A stretch of 12,225 bases of DNA from Vulcanimicrobiota bacterium (GCA_019245275.1 JAFARW010000069.1:1-12225), one strand, 5' to 3'. Counted from the first letter of the stretch, positions 1 through 8,624 are shown. Program-made: numbers and translations. The notes: a model not told the origin generated them from the letters alone.

Positions 1-29
1 CCGCACCGCGCCGAACCTGCGGTCTTTAG

Positions 30-809
30 GTGTTCCTTCGAATCGGCTTAACGCTCGCAACCACGCTTACCGTGGCCCACCCAGCGCTTCCGGTGTCTGC
101 CGCTCCAAGCTTTGTGCCGCCGCCGATCCTCATGTACCATCGGGTCGACGTCGCATCTCCCAGCGACGAGATCAGCCGCGATCTAACCGTAACGCCGGCT
201 CAACTTAAACAGCAACTTTCCTACCTTAAGCAACACGGCATCGCTGTAATCAGCATGGCGCAACTCGAGTCGCGAATGAAGCGCCGCGCACCGCTTGACG
301 ATGCCGTCGTTTTGACCTTCGATGATGGGTACGCCGATCAATACAAGTATGCGGTTCCCGTTTTGCGCAGGTTCGCTGACAGCGCAACCTTTTACATCGT
401 GACCGGCAACCTCGGCAAGGCGCGGCATCTAACTTGGGCAGAAGTAAGGATGATGGCTCGCGATCGGATGGATATCGCTGCACACGGCGTGCAACATAAC
501 GATCTTTCGTTGATGAGTCCGGCCGAGCAACGAAATCAAATCGTGGAATCGATAAACGTGTTGCAAGTCACGCTTCGGACGCCAATCGAGTCGTATGCGT
601 ACCCTTCAGGCCGCTTCAATCGCGATACGCTGGACATCGTCCGGCGCGAAGGCGTTCCGCTTGCGGTGACAACCGATCCAATCAATATCATACCGCCGGA
701 AAGCGCGTTGCAACTGCCTCGCGTTCGCGTTCACGGGTGGTGGACGTTGCACGATTTCGCGAAAGCAATCGACGTCGCGCGCGCCTCGCGGCACCCCGTT
801 TTGCGATGA
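30..809 (+). CDS. Exported NodB-type polysaccharide deacetylase
   Basis: This 259-residue protein probably removes N-acetyl (or other acyl) groups from a cell-wall or exopolysaccharide outside the cytoplasm. Residues 1 to about 25 look like a signal peptide (one Arg, a hydrophobic core, then SAAPS). The NodB domain shows all the usual motifs: PPILMYHRV (31-39), TFDDGY (96-101, with metal-binding Asp99), HGVQH (152-156, two metal-binding His) and YPSGRF (191-196). Together these give the Asp-His-His metal triad of carbohydrate esterase family 4. The MYHRV opening resembles IcaB/PgaB-like poly-N-acetylglucosamine deacetylases, but the substrate cannot be read from sequence. The GTG start at 30 directly follows an in-frame TAG (27-29), so the frame cannot extend upstream. 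No clear ribosome binding site is visible in the 29 bases available. The stop overlaps the next start (ATGA), so this is the first visible gene of a three-gene coupled unit. Confidence 0.88.
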   Translation: MFLRIGLTLATTLTVAHPALPVSAAPSFVPPPILMYHRVDVASPSDEISRDLTVTPAQLKQQLSYLKQHGIAVISMAQLESRMKRRAPLDDAVVLTFDDGYADQYKYAVPVLRRFADSATFYIVTGNLGKARHLTWAEVRMMARDRMDIAAHGVQHNDLSLMSPAEQRNQIVESINVLQVTLRTPIESYAYPSGRFNRDTLDIVRREGVPLAVTTDPINIIPPESALQLPRVRVHGWWTLHDFAKAIDVARASRHPVLR

Positions 810-1429
810 AACCGAAGCGGTCGGCGGCCAATTATCTTCCCGAAAAGCGCTCGCTGAAGAGTTTGCGAGAGGCGGCGGCGCGCTGTCGCGGATGCGATCT
901 CTATAAAGCCGCGACCCAAACCGTCTTCGGCGAAGGAAAGGCGCGCGCGAAGATCATGTTCATCGGCGAGCAACCCGGTGATAGCGAAGATCGAGCGGGG
1001 CATCCGTTTGTCGGTCCGGCCGGCAAACTGCTCAGGCGTGCGATGGTCGAGGCAGACATCGACCCAGACGGTGTCTACATCACAAACGCCGTCAAGCATT
1101 TCAAGTTCATTGTGCGCGGCAAGCGCCGCATCCATCAAACGCCGAGAGTGATCGAGTTGCAGGCGTGCCGGCCATGGCTTGACGCAGAAGTCAAGCAGGT
1201 TAAGCCGGATGTGATCGTCGCGCTCGGCGCGACTGCCGCAAAGACGCTCTTCGGATCGGATTTCCGATTGACGATGCACCGCGGGGAAACGATCCTTTCC
1301 TCGCCCTGGGCACCGAACATCATCGCAACGGTCCACCCCTCTGCGATCCTACGAGCGCGTGACGATCAAACGCGCCACCGCGAAATGGCGAAGTTTATAG
1401 CGGATCTCAAACGAGTCGCCGCGGTATGA
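806..1429 (+). CDS. udgX: UdgX-type uracil-DNA glycosylase
   Basis: This 207-residue protein is a DNA repair enzyme of the uracil-DNA glycosylase superfamily (family 4/UdgX branch). Motif 1 is GEQPGDSED (54-62) and motif 3 is VHPSAILR (176-183). The diagnostic UdgX insertion KRRIH lies at 106-110. In Mycobacterium smegmatis UdgX the His of this loop attacks the abasic sugar after uracil excision, leaving the enzyme covalently bound to DNA; His110 is the equivalent here. Iron-sulphur ligands are suggested by Cys27-x2-Cys30 and Cys121. The position where family 4 enzymes usually have a further Cys (NxVKC) holds His98 (NAVKH). I chose ATG 806, which overlaps the upstream stop by four bases. A start at 737 would overlap the deacetylase by 73 bases and add a tail unlike the family. 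The length agrees with known UdgX. No Shine-Dalgarno sequence is seen, so translation is probably coupled. Confidence 0.92.
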   Translation: MKPKRSAANYLPEKRSLKSLREAAARCRGCDLYKAATQTVFGEGKARAKIMFIGEQPGDSEDRAGHPFVGPAGKLLRRAMVEADIDPDGVYITNAVKHFKFIVRGKRRIHQTPRVIELQACRPWLDAEVKQVKPDVIVALGATAAKTLFGSDFRLTMHRGETILSSPWAPNIIATVHPSAILRARDDQTRHREMAKFIADLKRVAAV

Positions 1430-2055
1430 AGCTTTCGCGGATCGAATCGTACAGCGACGCGGTCTTTGCGATCGCAGCGACCGTATTGGTGCTAGAGATT
1501 CACGTGCCGATTTTGACTCAGCATACTCCCGGGGCATTCTGGCACGCCCTGATCATCCTCTGGCCGCAGTTCTTGGCCTATGTGACGAGCTTCTTGGTCA
1601 TCGGAATCTACTGGTTGAACCACCACTCCGTCTTTGAGTATCTAACGCGGGTCGATCGTCCGATCGTCTGGCGAAACCTAATCTTGCTGCTCATGATTTC
1701 GTTCATTCCGTTCCCAACGGCGATCATTACGGAGTATGGCGATATGGCCGCAGCCGTCACGTTCTACGGTCTAACCTTGCTCGTGATCGCGACGTATGCG
1801 AATTACACCTGGTGGTACGTGATCCGATATGGTTATTTCGATCGGTCGCTGATTTCGGAACAAAGCATCAAACAGGCGAGTCTGCGCTATGCGCTCGGGA
1901 TCGGCTTTTACCTGATCGCCGTCGCGATTTCGCCGTTTGCGCCGCGAGTGAGCATCGCGCTCTACTTCTTGTCGGCGGTTTTCTATCTCGTGGCCGGCGA
2001 GCCGGAGCGCGGCAGGAAGACGCTTGTAGGCGCTGCCGCGCTCAAAAAGGAGTAG
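1426..2055 (+). CDS. TMEM175-family (DUF1211) membrane protein, probable potassium channel
   Basis: This 209-residue integral membrane protein has about six hydrophobic segments, near residues 10-27, 43-62, 82-102, 109-129, 155-170 and 173-191. Residues 5-16 carry the TMEM175 signature RxxxYSDAVFAI, with Tyr9 where Phe is usual. The family features WLNHHSVF (63-70) and the helix ending IPFPT (94-98) are also present. Bacterial TMEM175 proteins are six-helix subunits that form tetrameric potassium-permeable channels, with the pore lined by helix 1. By homology this protein would move K+ or related ions across the cytoplasmic membrane. Its ATG overlaps the udgX stop (ATGA), so the two are almost certainly co-translated. 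The gene ends with TAG immediately before the stop of the convergent peptidase gene. Family assignment is firm; ion selectivity is not shown. Confidence 0.88.
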   Translation: MKLSRIESYSDAVFAIAATVLVLEIHVPILTQHTPGAFWHALIILWPQFLAYVTSFLVIGIYWLNHHSVFEYLTRVDRPIVWRNLILLLMISFIPFPTAIITEYGDMAAAVTFYGLTLLVIATYANYTWWYVIRYGYFDRSLISEQSIKQASLRYALGIGFYLIAVAISPFAPRVSIALYFLSAVFYLVAGEPERGRKTLVGAAALKKE

Positions 2056-2062
2056 CTACTCC
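2049..2062. repeat. 14-bp perfect palindrome across two facing stop codons
   Basis: GGAGTAGCTACTCC reads the same on both strands. Its centre is formed by the TAG stop of the channel gene (2053-2055) and the TAG stop of the opposite-strand peptidase gene (complement of 2056-2058), which abut with no base between. An A run (2044-2048) lies on the left, so on the - strand transcript the palindrome is followed by a short U run. It could therefore act as a weak terminator for the peptidase gene. The arms have almost no loop, which makes a stable RNA hairpin doubtful. Confidence 0.5.
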
Positions 2063-3789
2063 GCGAGCATCTCGCTCGCGACCACTGCGATCGGCACCGT
2101 TCCGTGCGACAGCAGATCGTTGTGGAACCCTAGCAGCGAGAACGCGGCTCCTTTTTTCGACTTGTATGTGTTCAATAAGTCAACGATCTGTGCCCGACCG
2201 ACCGCGTAGTCGAATGCCTGCCCGGGTCCGAGTGCGTGGCGACTGACTTCTCCGCGCGCGGTTTCCGCGTCGACGCCGGCATTTGTCTGAAACCATTGCA
2301 GCGCTTGTGCGAATGGCCACTCACCGGTTGCAAGTTTTGCATCGACGATTGCGCGGGCGCCGCGCAGGCGCTCGAACTGCGCAACCGCATAACGTCCGTC
2401 TAGATCGTCGCAGTAGAGACCCAACTGCCGAAGCAGCCGCTCTTCGTAAAAAGCCCAGCCTTCGGCAAAAACGCCGTCAAAACTGAATCGGCGAACCGCG
2501 TCCGGGTTGTGCTTCGCAATCGAGAGCTGCAGAAAGTGTCCGGGGAAGCCTTCGTGCCCGCTCGTCATAAGAACGCGATCGCGATCGAAATCTTCAAAGA
2601 ACTTCGGATTCGTCGCCATCTGCGGATTAGGCGGCGGAATGAAGTAGATGCCGTCGCGCTCTTTCGAAAGCAGCGGCGGCGAGTTCATCGACGGCCCGGG
2701 CAGCACGGGCTGCAAAAATGCGGGCGTCGTCTCGATCTTCATTCGTCCCATGTAGGCGGGGATCGTTACGATCTGCTTTTGCCGAATAAAATTTTGCAAC
2801 GTATCGAGTTGCGTTTGGAAGAATGCAAATTGCGCATCTTTCGTAGCAGGCGTTGCGCCGCCGCCGACCGTTGCGGCCTGCGCGGCGTTCGTTAGATCGA
2901 TTCCCTTCGCTTTTGCCTCGGCGAGGATCGTGTTCTGATCTGCGATCGCCGCATCCAACGTCATCTGGCCGATCCGTTCGATGCCTGCAGCATCGTATGG
3001 CAAGAGCAGCTCATCGCGCAGCATCTTGTTGTACGCGTCCCGTCCCATCGCGAAGTTTTCAGGCCAACTCGCTGCGTTGTCGGAAAGCCACTTATTCCAA
3101 GCCGTGAGCGATGCGACGAGCGTATCCCGCGCTTTGGTAAAGCGAGCGAGCTTCTCTTTCGAGAGCGCCGCGGTCGCCATCGGCGTCATAATGTAGGTGA
3201 AGAGTCCGGGTGCTTGCGCGAGTTGTTGCTGCGCGACTTCTGCTTGCAGTTTGCCCGGATGCGTGATCAACGTCTTCTGAGCAGTAAGCCACGCCGGCGC
3301 CTTCTCCATCCGCGAAATCACATGATCCCACCAAACATTCGGATTCTGTTCATCTTTGTGCAACAGCATCGTGAAGAATACACCGACAATTGCCAGCGGC
3401 GGACCACCTGGATCTTTGCCCTGCAATGCTTCAGCGACTTGGCGTTTTTGCGCAACGAGAAATGCTCTTGAGAGCCGCATGTCGTTGCGCTCGCGCAGCG
3501 TCGCGTGCGACATGTCGATCTTATTCAGTTGCTTCTCGAACTGCCGCAGCATCGCTTGACCTTGGCGAATGCCTGCCATGCCCGGCGCACTCCAATTCCC
3601 GTCGTAGCGATAGTCGCCGAGGAATGTCGCGACTTCCGGCAGATTTTTGAGCTGCCGCAGTAGCCCTCGTGTGTAGAGGGCTTGGAGTTGCGATCCCGCA
3701 GACGCCGCGGCCGCCGGCAAGGGCGCCGTCGACGCGAGTCCAAGGGCTAATGTGACAAGCAAAACCAAAGGTCGAACGCGCACAAACAC
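2056..3789 (-). CDS. Exported DUF885-family peptidase
   Basis: This 577-residue protein belongs to the DUF885 family of probable zinc-dependent peptidases. A signal peptide covers about residues 1-31 (Arg-rich start, Leu/Val core, then a run of Ala), so it should act in the periplasm or outside. Hallmark motifs lie in the C-terminal half: HEGFPGH (412-418), EGWAFYEE (443-450) and GPGQAFDYAVG (521-531). The first two presumably supply the metal ligands and catalytic Glu. Many relatives have PGHH where this protein has PGHF. Length is normal for the family. The longest start is GTG at 3789. A second GTG two codons on (3783) is equally plausible, because GAGG of the GAGGTG at the first GTG lies five bases before it; the signal peptide survives either way. 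Substrate is unknown. The Crp-like regulator lies upstream on the same strand across a 75-base gap that contains a hairpin and a possible promoter. Confidence 0.85.
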   Translation of the reverse strand: MFVRVRPLVLLVTLALGLASTAPLPAAAASAGSQLQALYTRGLLRQLKNLPEVATFLGDYRYDGNWSAPGMAGIRQGQAMLRQFEKQLNKIDMSHATLRERNDMRLSRAFLVAQKRQVAEALQGKDPGGPPLAIVGVFFTMLLHKDEQNPNVWWDHVISRMEKAPAWLTAQKTLITHPGKLQAEVAQQQLAQAPGLFTYIMTPMATAALSKEKLARFTKARDTLVASLTAWNKWLSDNAASWPENFAMGRDAYNKMLRDELLLPYDAAGIERIGQMTLDAAIADQNTILAEAKAKGIDLTNAAQAATVGGGATPATKDAQFAFFQTQLDTLQNFIRQKQIVTIPAYMGRMKIETTPAFLQPVLPGPSMNSPPLLSKERDGIYFIPPPNPQMATNPKFFEDFDRDRVLMTSGHEGFPGHFLQLSIAKHNPDAVRRFSFDGVFAEGWAFYEERLLRQLGLYCDDLDGRYAVAQFERLRGARAIVDAKLATGEWPFAQALQWFQTNAGVDAETARGEVSRHALGPGQAFDYAVGRAQIVDLLNTYKSKKGAAFSLLGFHNDLLSHGTVPIAVVASEMLAE

Positions 3790-3818
3790 CTCGTCCAGTA
3801 AGAAAGATTCTTCTTCGG

Positions 3819-3848
3819 ATAATACGGGCTAGTGGCCCGTTGGTTTCA
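3819..3848 (-). promoter_or_regulatory. Possible promoter of the DUF885 peptidase gene
   Basis: Read on the - strand, a TATTAT hexamer (complement of 3819-3824) lies about 30 bases before the GTG. A weak TGAAAC (complement of 3843-3848) lies 18 bases further upstream. The pair loosely fits a housekeeping -35/-10 promoter. The -35 match is poor and this is a guess from spacing and A/T content alone. Confidence 0.25.
3824..3840 (-). terminator. Hairpin between the Crp-like and DUF885 genes, possible weak terminator
   Basis: ACGGGC (3824-3829) and GCCCGT (3835-3840) form a perfect six-pair stem with a five-base loop. It lies 25 bases beyond the stop of the Crp-like gene. On the - strand the stem is followed by ATTAT, not a real U tract, so it may be a weak terminator, a processing site, or an operator inside the putative promoter of the downstream gene. 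Confidence 0.35.
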
Positions 3849-3864
3849 GATAGGCCGCGCTAGG

Positions 3865-4614
3865 TTATAGCCAAACCCGCTTCTCGGGCGGTACGTCAAC
3901 GCCATTGGGGAGCAAGGCTTCGAATTGTCGCTTCACGATACTGTAACACTCACAGCACGTTTCCTCGAGTTTTTTGCGGTCGAGAATCGTGACGAGACCG
4001 CGGTGGTATTTGATGAACCCGGCTTGCTGAAGAGCTGCAGCGGCGATCGTGACCGTCGGGCGGTTGACGCCTAGCATCAAGGAGATGAACTCATGCGTCA
4101 GCTTAAATGAACCGTTGAAGACGCGATCGTGCGTCATCAGCAGCCAGCGGATCAGACGTTGGTTGATGTGATGCAGACGATTGCAGGCGGCGGTCTGCGA
4201 GACGACCTGAAGCAGCGTTACGTTGAAGCGAGACACTAGATCTCGGAACACCGGCTGGCGGTGAAGGTGATCCTTAAACGCCGCGAGTCGCATGCAATAA
4301 ACCGGCCCGGCAACCTGACAGATCACTTTCGCAGTCATTGCATCGGAGCCGAGCGCCGCATTAGCGCCCAACATGCCTTCGCGGCCGGTCGTGTTGGTTT
4401 CAACGCCGGTTCCGTTTTCCATCATGATGATCGTTGAGCTGACTGCTCCGACCGGAAAGTAGACGTGCTCTGCCGGCGCGTCGATCTCATAGACCGTCTC
4501 GCCCTGGCCCCACATGATGTCGTGCAAATCGGTTTTCAGCGCCGTGAGCTCGCCTTCGGGCAAGAGGCGAAGCATCCGATTGGCCTGCAACGGGGGATGC
4601 GTCGGCATTGCCAT
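3865..4614 (-). CDS. Crp/Fnr-family transcriptional regulator, non-classical effector pocket
   Basis: This 249-residue cytoplasmic regulator has a cyclic-nucleotide-binding-like beta-barrel (about 15-125), a long dimer helix (about 125-160) and a C-terminal winged helix (about 171-212). The recognition region is LMLGVNRPTVTIAAAALQQAGFI (179-201, motif residues Gly182, Arg185, Pro186). The pocket lacks the Arg that binds the cyclic nucleotide phosphate in CRP: the corresponding stretch reads ALGSDAMTAKV. It also lacks the N-terminal cysteine cluster of FNR. A Cys-rich tail TCCECY (219-224) follows the DNA-binding domain; a similar CECY tail occurs in many relatives. I chose ATG 4614 because a full AGGAGGT lies seven bases upstream; the longer start at 4638 would place that site inside the coding region. 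The gene is divergent from the DUF6582-like gene across 100 bases. Effector and targets are unknown. Confidence 0.85.
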   Translation of the reverse strand: MAMPTHPPLQANRMLRLLPEGELTALKTDLHDIMWGQGETVYEIDAPAEHVYFPVGAVSSTIIMMENGTGVETNTTGREGMLGANAALGSDAMTAKVICQVAGPVYCMRLAAFKDHLHRQPVFRDLVSRFNVTLLQVVSQTAACNRLHHINQRLIRWLLMTHDRVFNGSFKLTHEFISLMLGVNRPTVTIAAAALQQAGFIKYHRGLVTILDRKKLEETCCECYSIVKRQFEALLPNGVDVPPEKRVWL

Positions 4615-4621
4615 CGCTTCC

Positions 4622-4628
4622 ACCTCCT
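4622..4628 (-). promoter_or_regulatory. Ribosome binding site fixing the Crp-like start
   Basis: On the - strand this is AGGAGGT, a full match to the 16S anti-Shine-Dalgarno sequence, seven bases before ATG 4614. It decides against the longer reading that begins at 4638. Confidence 0.85.
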
Positions 4629-4700
4629 TCCAAAGCAAGCAGACAATCGAGGGAACGCTCTGCCGATTTTATGCGCGCTGTTGGGCACTCCTTCTCAGAA

Positions 4701-4707
4701 AGAGGTG
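4701..4707 (+). promoter_or_regulatory. Ribosome binding site of the DUF6582-like gene
   Basis: AGAGGTG lies seven bases before ATG 4715. It selects the short 84-residue protein over a longer in-frame reading from 4514 that would run antisense through the Crp-like gene. Confidence 0.75.
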
Positions 4708-4714
4708 CGCCAAA

Positions 4715-4961
4715 ATGATGATTCAGCCAACGTGGAAACCCTATCATTCGACCGACAAGACGCCCGCGCGAGATGCGCTTCCGGACACCGTTTTTGCGTT
4801 TCCTAAGGAGCGCAAAGAGCCGCTGACCGACGCGTCGCACGTTCGCAGTGCGCTCGCGCGCCTCGATCAAGTCGAGGGCGTTTCAGATCGCGAGCGCGCT
4901 GTCGCGTTTGCGAATATCAAAAAGGCGGCGCAGTACTACGGCGTCCACCTTTCTAAAGATC

Positions 4962-4969
<8 letters not shown>
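4715..4969 (+). CDS. Small DUF6582-like protein of unknown function
   Basis: This 84-residue soluble protein has no signal peptide or membrane helix. Its core matches short proteins annotated as DUF6582: ARDALPDTVFAFPKERKEPL (18-37), then LTDASHVRSALARLDQVEGV (37-56), then a Lys-rich helix ending in AAQYYGVHL (71-79). The segment looks helical and charged; in some larger proteins the same block is found attached to other domains, and here it stands alone. No enzymatic motif is visible. A second ATG follows the first directly (4718). The gene is divergent from the Crp-like regulator, which may therefore influence it. Its last eight bases overlap the 3' end of the convergent fumarase gene. Family recognition is from memory of the consensus; I give no function. 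Confidence 0.75.
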
Positions 4970-6358
<1,389 letters not shown>

Positions 6359-6377
<19 letters not shown>

Positions 6378-6721
6378 AACCCAAAGACGGCGCCGGTCGG
6401 ATCCGCGACGATCGCCAAGGCGCCGTAGCCCGGCACCTCGGTCACATCACGCACAACGACGGCGCCTAAATCTCTCGCTTTCGTCATCGTCGATTTGATG
6501 TCGTCAACATTGATGAACATCGTCCATCCGGTTGGAACCCCGGGCGGACTCGCCAACATTCCGGCAGCCGCGCCTCCTTCCGGACGCGCCATTGCATAGA
6601 CGCCGTCGCCACCGGGCATCGGATTATCTGTAAACTCCCAGCCAAAGAGCGCAGTGTAAAAGGACCTCGCTCTTGGCAGGTCCGTTGTCGTCAGTTCAAC
6701 ATGTCCGATCTGGTTTGCCAT
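6359..6721 (-). CDS. Small VOC-fold (glyoxalase/bleomycin resistance-like) protein
   Basis: This 120-residue protein has two beta-alpha-beta-beta-beta modules. The first begins IGHVELTTTDLPRARSFYTALFGWEF (5-30, key residues His7, Glu9 and the FY..LFGW turn). The second ends in ADPTGAVFGLWQ (106-117). This pattern belongs to the vicinal oxygen chelate superfamily, which includes dioxygenases, glyoxalases, epimerases and antibiotic-binding proteins. His7 sits at a usual metal position, but the second module lacks the typical Glu near GLWQ, so metal binding and catalysis are uncertain. ATG 6721 is chosen because GAGG lies nine bases upstream (complement of 6731-6734); a start at 6784 would add a tail unlike the family. 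It sits between the acyl-CoA dehydrogenase (75-base gap) and fumC (19-base overlap). Substrate unknown. Confidence 0.8.
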
Positions 6722-6796
6722 TTTTAGTAACCTCGTTTCGTGAAAAAGTTCAGTTCTGAGCGACTTCGAAAAGGCCCGCCGCATCCACTTAACAAT

Positions 6797-8620
6797 CTAA
6801 ACGAGGGCGGCCGCTTTGCGATCGAGATCAAACTGGGATTCGGGCAGCGACATGACGTCGGCGGCTCCCTCGATGACCTGCGAGCGCAGCGATGCGGCCT
6901 GCGTGAGGATGTGATCGGCGTAGAAACGCGCGGTCGTGAGTTTAGCGCGATAAAAATCCGCTTCCGGATCGTTGGCATCGATCTTCTGAAGAGCGACTTG
7001 GGCGGCACGAGCCATCTGCCACCCGCCGGCGACAATTCCCCAGAGCCTCAGATAGGGAACCGAACAGGCAAACGCTTTGCGCACATCGCCTATCGCGTTC
7101 GTGCCGATCCACTGCGATGTTTCCGCGAGCGCATCGATCGCCGTTTTGAGGGCAGCGGCGATCACCTTAACGTCGGCGTTCTCAAGCGGCTCTATCGTTT
7201 CGGTGAAGCTCTTCATCTGAGTAATTACGGCGGTTGCGGTCGAGCCCATGTCGCGAATCAACTTCCGCCCGACGAGATCGAGCGCTTGAATACCGGTCGT
7301 CCCTTCATAGATCGTCGTGATCCGCACGTCGCGATACTGCTGCGCGATGCCGGTCTCTTCGATGTAGCCCATACCGCCGAACACTTGCAGCGCAGTTGAA
7401 GCGACTTCCTGAGCGGTTTCGGTGCACCAGCCTTTAACGACCGGAATCATCAGCTCGACGAACGCCTTCTTCTCTTTGCGAACTCCTTCGTTGGGGTGGC
7501 GGTTCGCAAGGTCAAGGGCTGCCGCCGTCACGTACGAAAGCGCGCGCATCGCTTCGAGCTGCGCCTTCATCGTCATCAGCATGCGCCGTACGTCAGGGTG
7601 TTCGATGATGCGCATCGCGTCATGGCTGCGCGAGGCAACATCGCGGCTCTGCACGCGTTCCTTCGCGTACTCGAGCGCACGCTGATAGGCTCGATCGGCG
7701 ATTGCATAACCCTGCACGCCGACCGAAAAGCGCGCGGCGTTCATCATGATGAACATGTACTCGAGGCCGCGATTCGGTTCACCGACGAGATAACCGATCG
7801 CTCCGCCTTTGCGTTCGCCATAGTTGAGCGTGCAAGTCGGATTCGCGTTGAGTCCCATTTTGTGTTCGATACCCGCGCAATAAACATCGTTGCGCTCGCC
7901 GAGCGAACCATCCGCATTCGGAATGAATTTCGGAACGATGAACATCGAGATGCCCTTCGTTCCTTCCGGAGCATCGGGCAAACGCGCCAGAACCAGGTGT
8001 ACGATGTTTTCCGCGAGGTCGTGCTCGCCGAACGTAATGAAGATCTTCTGGCCGCTGATCAGATAGTGATCGTCTTGCGGCACGGCTTTCGTGCGTACCG
8101 CCGCCAAATCGGAGCCGGCTTGCGGTTCTGTCAAACACATCGTGCCCATCCACTCGCCGGAGACCAGTTTGGGAATGTACCGTTCTTTCTGCTCGGATGA
8201 CCCCTCCAATTCGATCGCTTCGATCGCACCTTGATTTAGAAGCGGTCCGTTTGCAAAGCCGACATTCGCAGCGTTCCACATTTCAAGAGTCGGGCCGAGC
8301 AAGAGCTGCGGCAAACCTTGTCCGCCGTATTCGGCCGGAACGGGCAAACCGATCCAGCCGGCTTGTGCGAATCGCGCGTAGGCTTCTTTGAAACCCTTTG
8401 GCGTCGTCACCTCACCGTCACGCCACGTGCAGCCTTCCTTATCACCGGATTGATTAAGCGGGTCGAGCACCTCGCTCGCAAAGGTCGCCGCTTCCTCAAG
8501 GATCGCATTAATGACATCACCCGACTCCTCAAATCCGGGCAGCGCGACGATCTGATCGAGCCCTGCCAGTTCGCGCAGGGCGAACTGCATGTCACGCAGA
8601 GGCGCTTGATACGGGGCCAT
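6797..8620 (-). CDS. Acyl-CoA dehydrogenase, 600-residue DmdC-like type
   Basis: This 607-residue FAD enzyme forms a trans-2,3 double bond in an acyl-CoA thioester and passes electrons to electron-transfer flavoprotein. The opening MAPYQAPLRDMQFAL (1-15) is typical of the long subfamily that includes 3-methylmercaptopropionyl-CoA dehydrogenase (DmdC) and many FadE-like proteins. Visible blocks are PAEYGGQGLP (95-104), the flavin-contacting MCLTEPQAGSDL (161-172), QVFGGMGYIEE (412-422) and IYEGTTGIQALDLVGRK (437-453), where Glu439 is the expected catalytic base. The extra C-terminal domain (about 470-607) is that of the long subfamily. GGGAGGA (complement of 8625-8631) lies four bases before ATG 8620, supporting the start. 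Substrate cannot be assigned: no neighbouring DMSP genes (dmdA, dmdB, dmdD) are seen, so ordinary fatty acyl-CoA is as likely as the sulphur compound. Confidence 0.92.
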   Translation of the reverse strand: MAPYQAPLRDMQFALRELAGLDQIVALPGFEESGDVINAILEEAATFASEVLDPLNQSGDKEGCTWRDGEVTTPKGFKEAYARFAQAGWIGLPVPAEYGGQGLPQLLLGPTLEMWNAANVGFANGPLLNQGAIEAIELEGSSEQKERYIPKLVSGEWMGTMCLTEPQAGSDLAAVRTKAVPQDDHYLISGQKIFITFGEHDLAENIVHLVLARLPDAPEGTKGISMFIVPKFIPNADGSLGERNDVYCAGIEHKMGLNANPTCTLNYGERKGGAIGYLVGEPNRGLEYMFIMMNAARFSVGVQGYAIADRAYQRALEYAKERVQSRDVASRSHDAMRIIEHPDVRRMLMTMKAQLEAMRALSYVTAAALDLANRHPNEGVRKEKKAFVELMIPVVKGWCTETAQEVASTALQVFGGMGYIEETGIAQQYRDVRITTIYEGTTGIQALDLVGRKLIRDMGSTATAVITQMKSFTETIEPLENADVKVIAAALKTAIDALAETSQWIGTNAIGDVRKAFACSVPYLRLWGIVAGGWQMARAAQVALQKIDANDPEADFYRAKLTTARFYADHILTQAASLRSQVIEGAADVMSLPESQFDLDRKAAALV

Positions 8621-8624
8621 GACG

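Noticed and set aside
1..29. TAG at 27-29 as the end of an upstream gene
   Set aside because: Only nine codons are visible, too little to support a coding region.
737..805. Longer start for the UdgX gene
   Set aside because: It would overlap the deacetylase by 73 bases and add 23 Arg-rich residues; ATG 806 gives the family length and a tidy ATGA junction.
731..1336. A 201-residue open frame on the - strand opposite udgX
   Set aside because: Shadow of the real gene: no motifs and no ribosome binding site.
4514..4714. Longer start for the small DUF6582-like gene, giving 151 residues
   Set aside because: The extra 67 residues lie antisense within the Crp-like gene and look like non-protein sequence; AGAGGTG sits just before ATG 4715.
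6722..6796. Terminator between the acyl-CoA dehydrogenase and VOC genes
   Set aside because: A GGGCC and U-run combination is present on the - strand, but no stem of useful length can be paired, so the two genes may be co-transcribed.
7496..8200. A 234-residue open frame on the + strand opposite the acyl-CoA dehydrogenase
   Set aside because: The translation is Arg/His/Asp-rich with no recognisable motif, as expected for a shadow of a high-G+C gene; the opposite strand has full family motifs.
6797..8620. DMSP degradation locus based on the DmdC-like enzyme
   Set aside because: No dmdA, dmdB or dmdD partner is present; the DmdC-like length and N-terminus are shared by many general acyl-CoA dehydrogenases.
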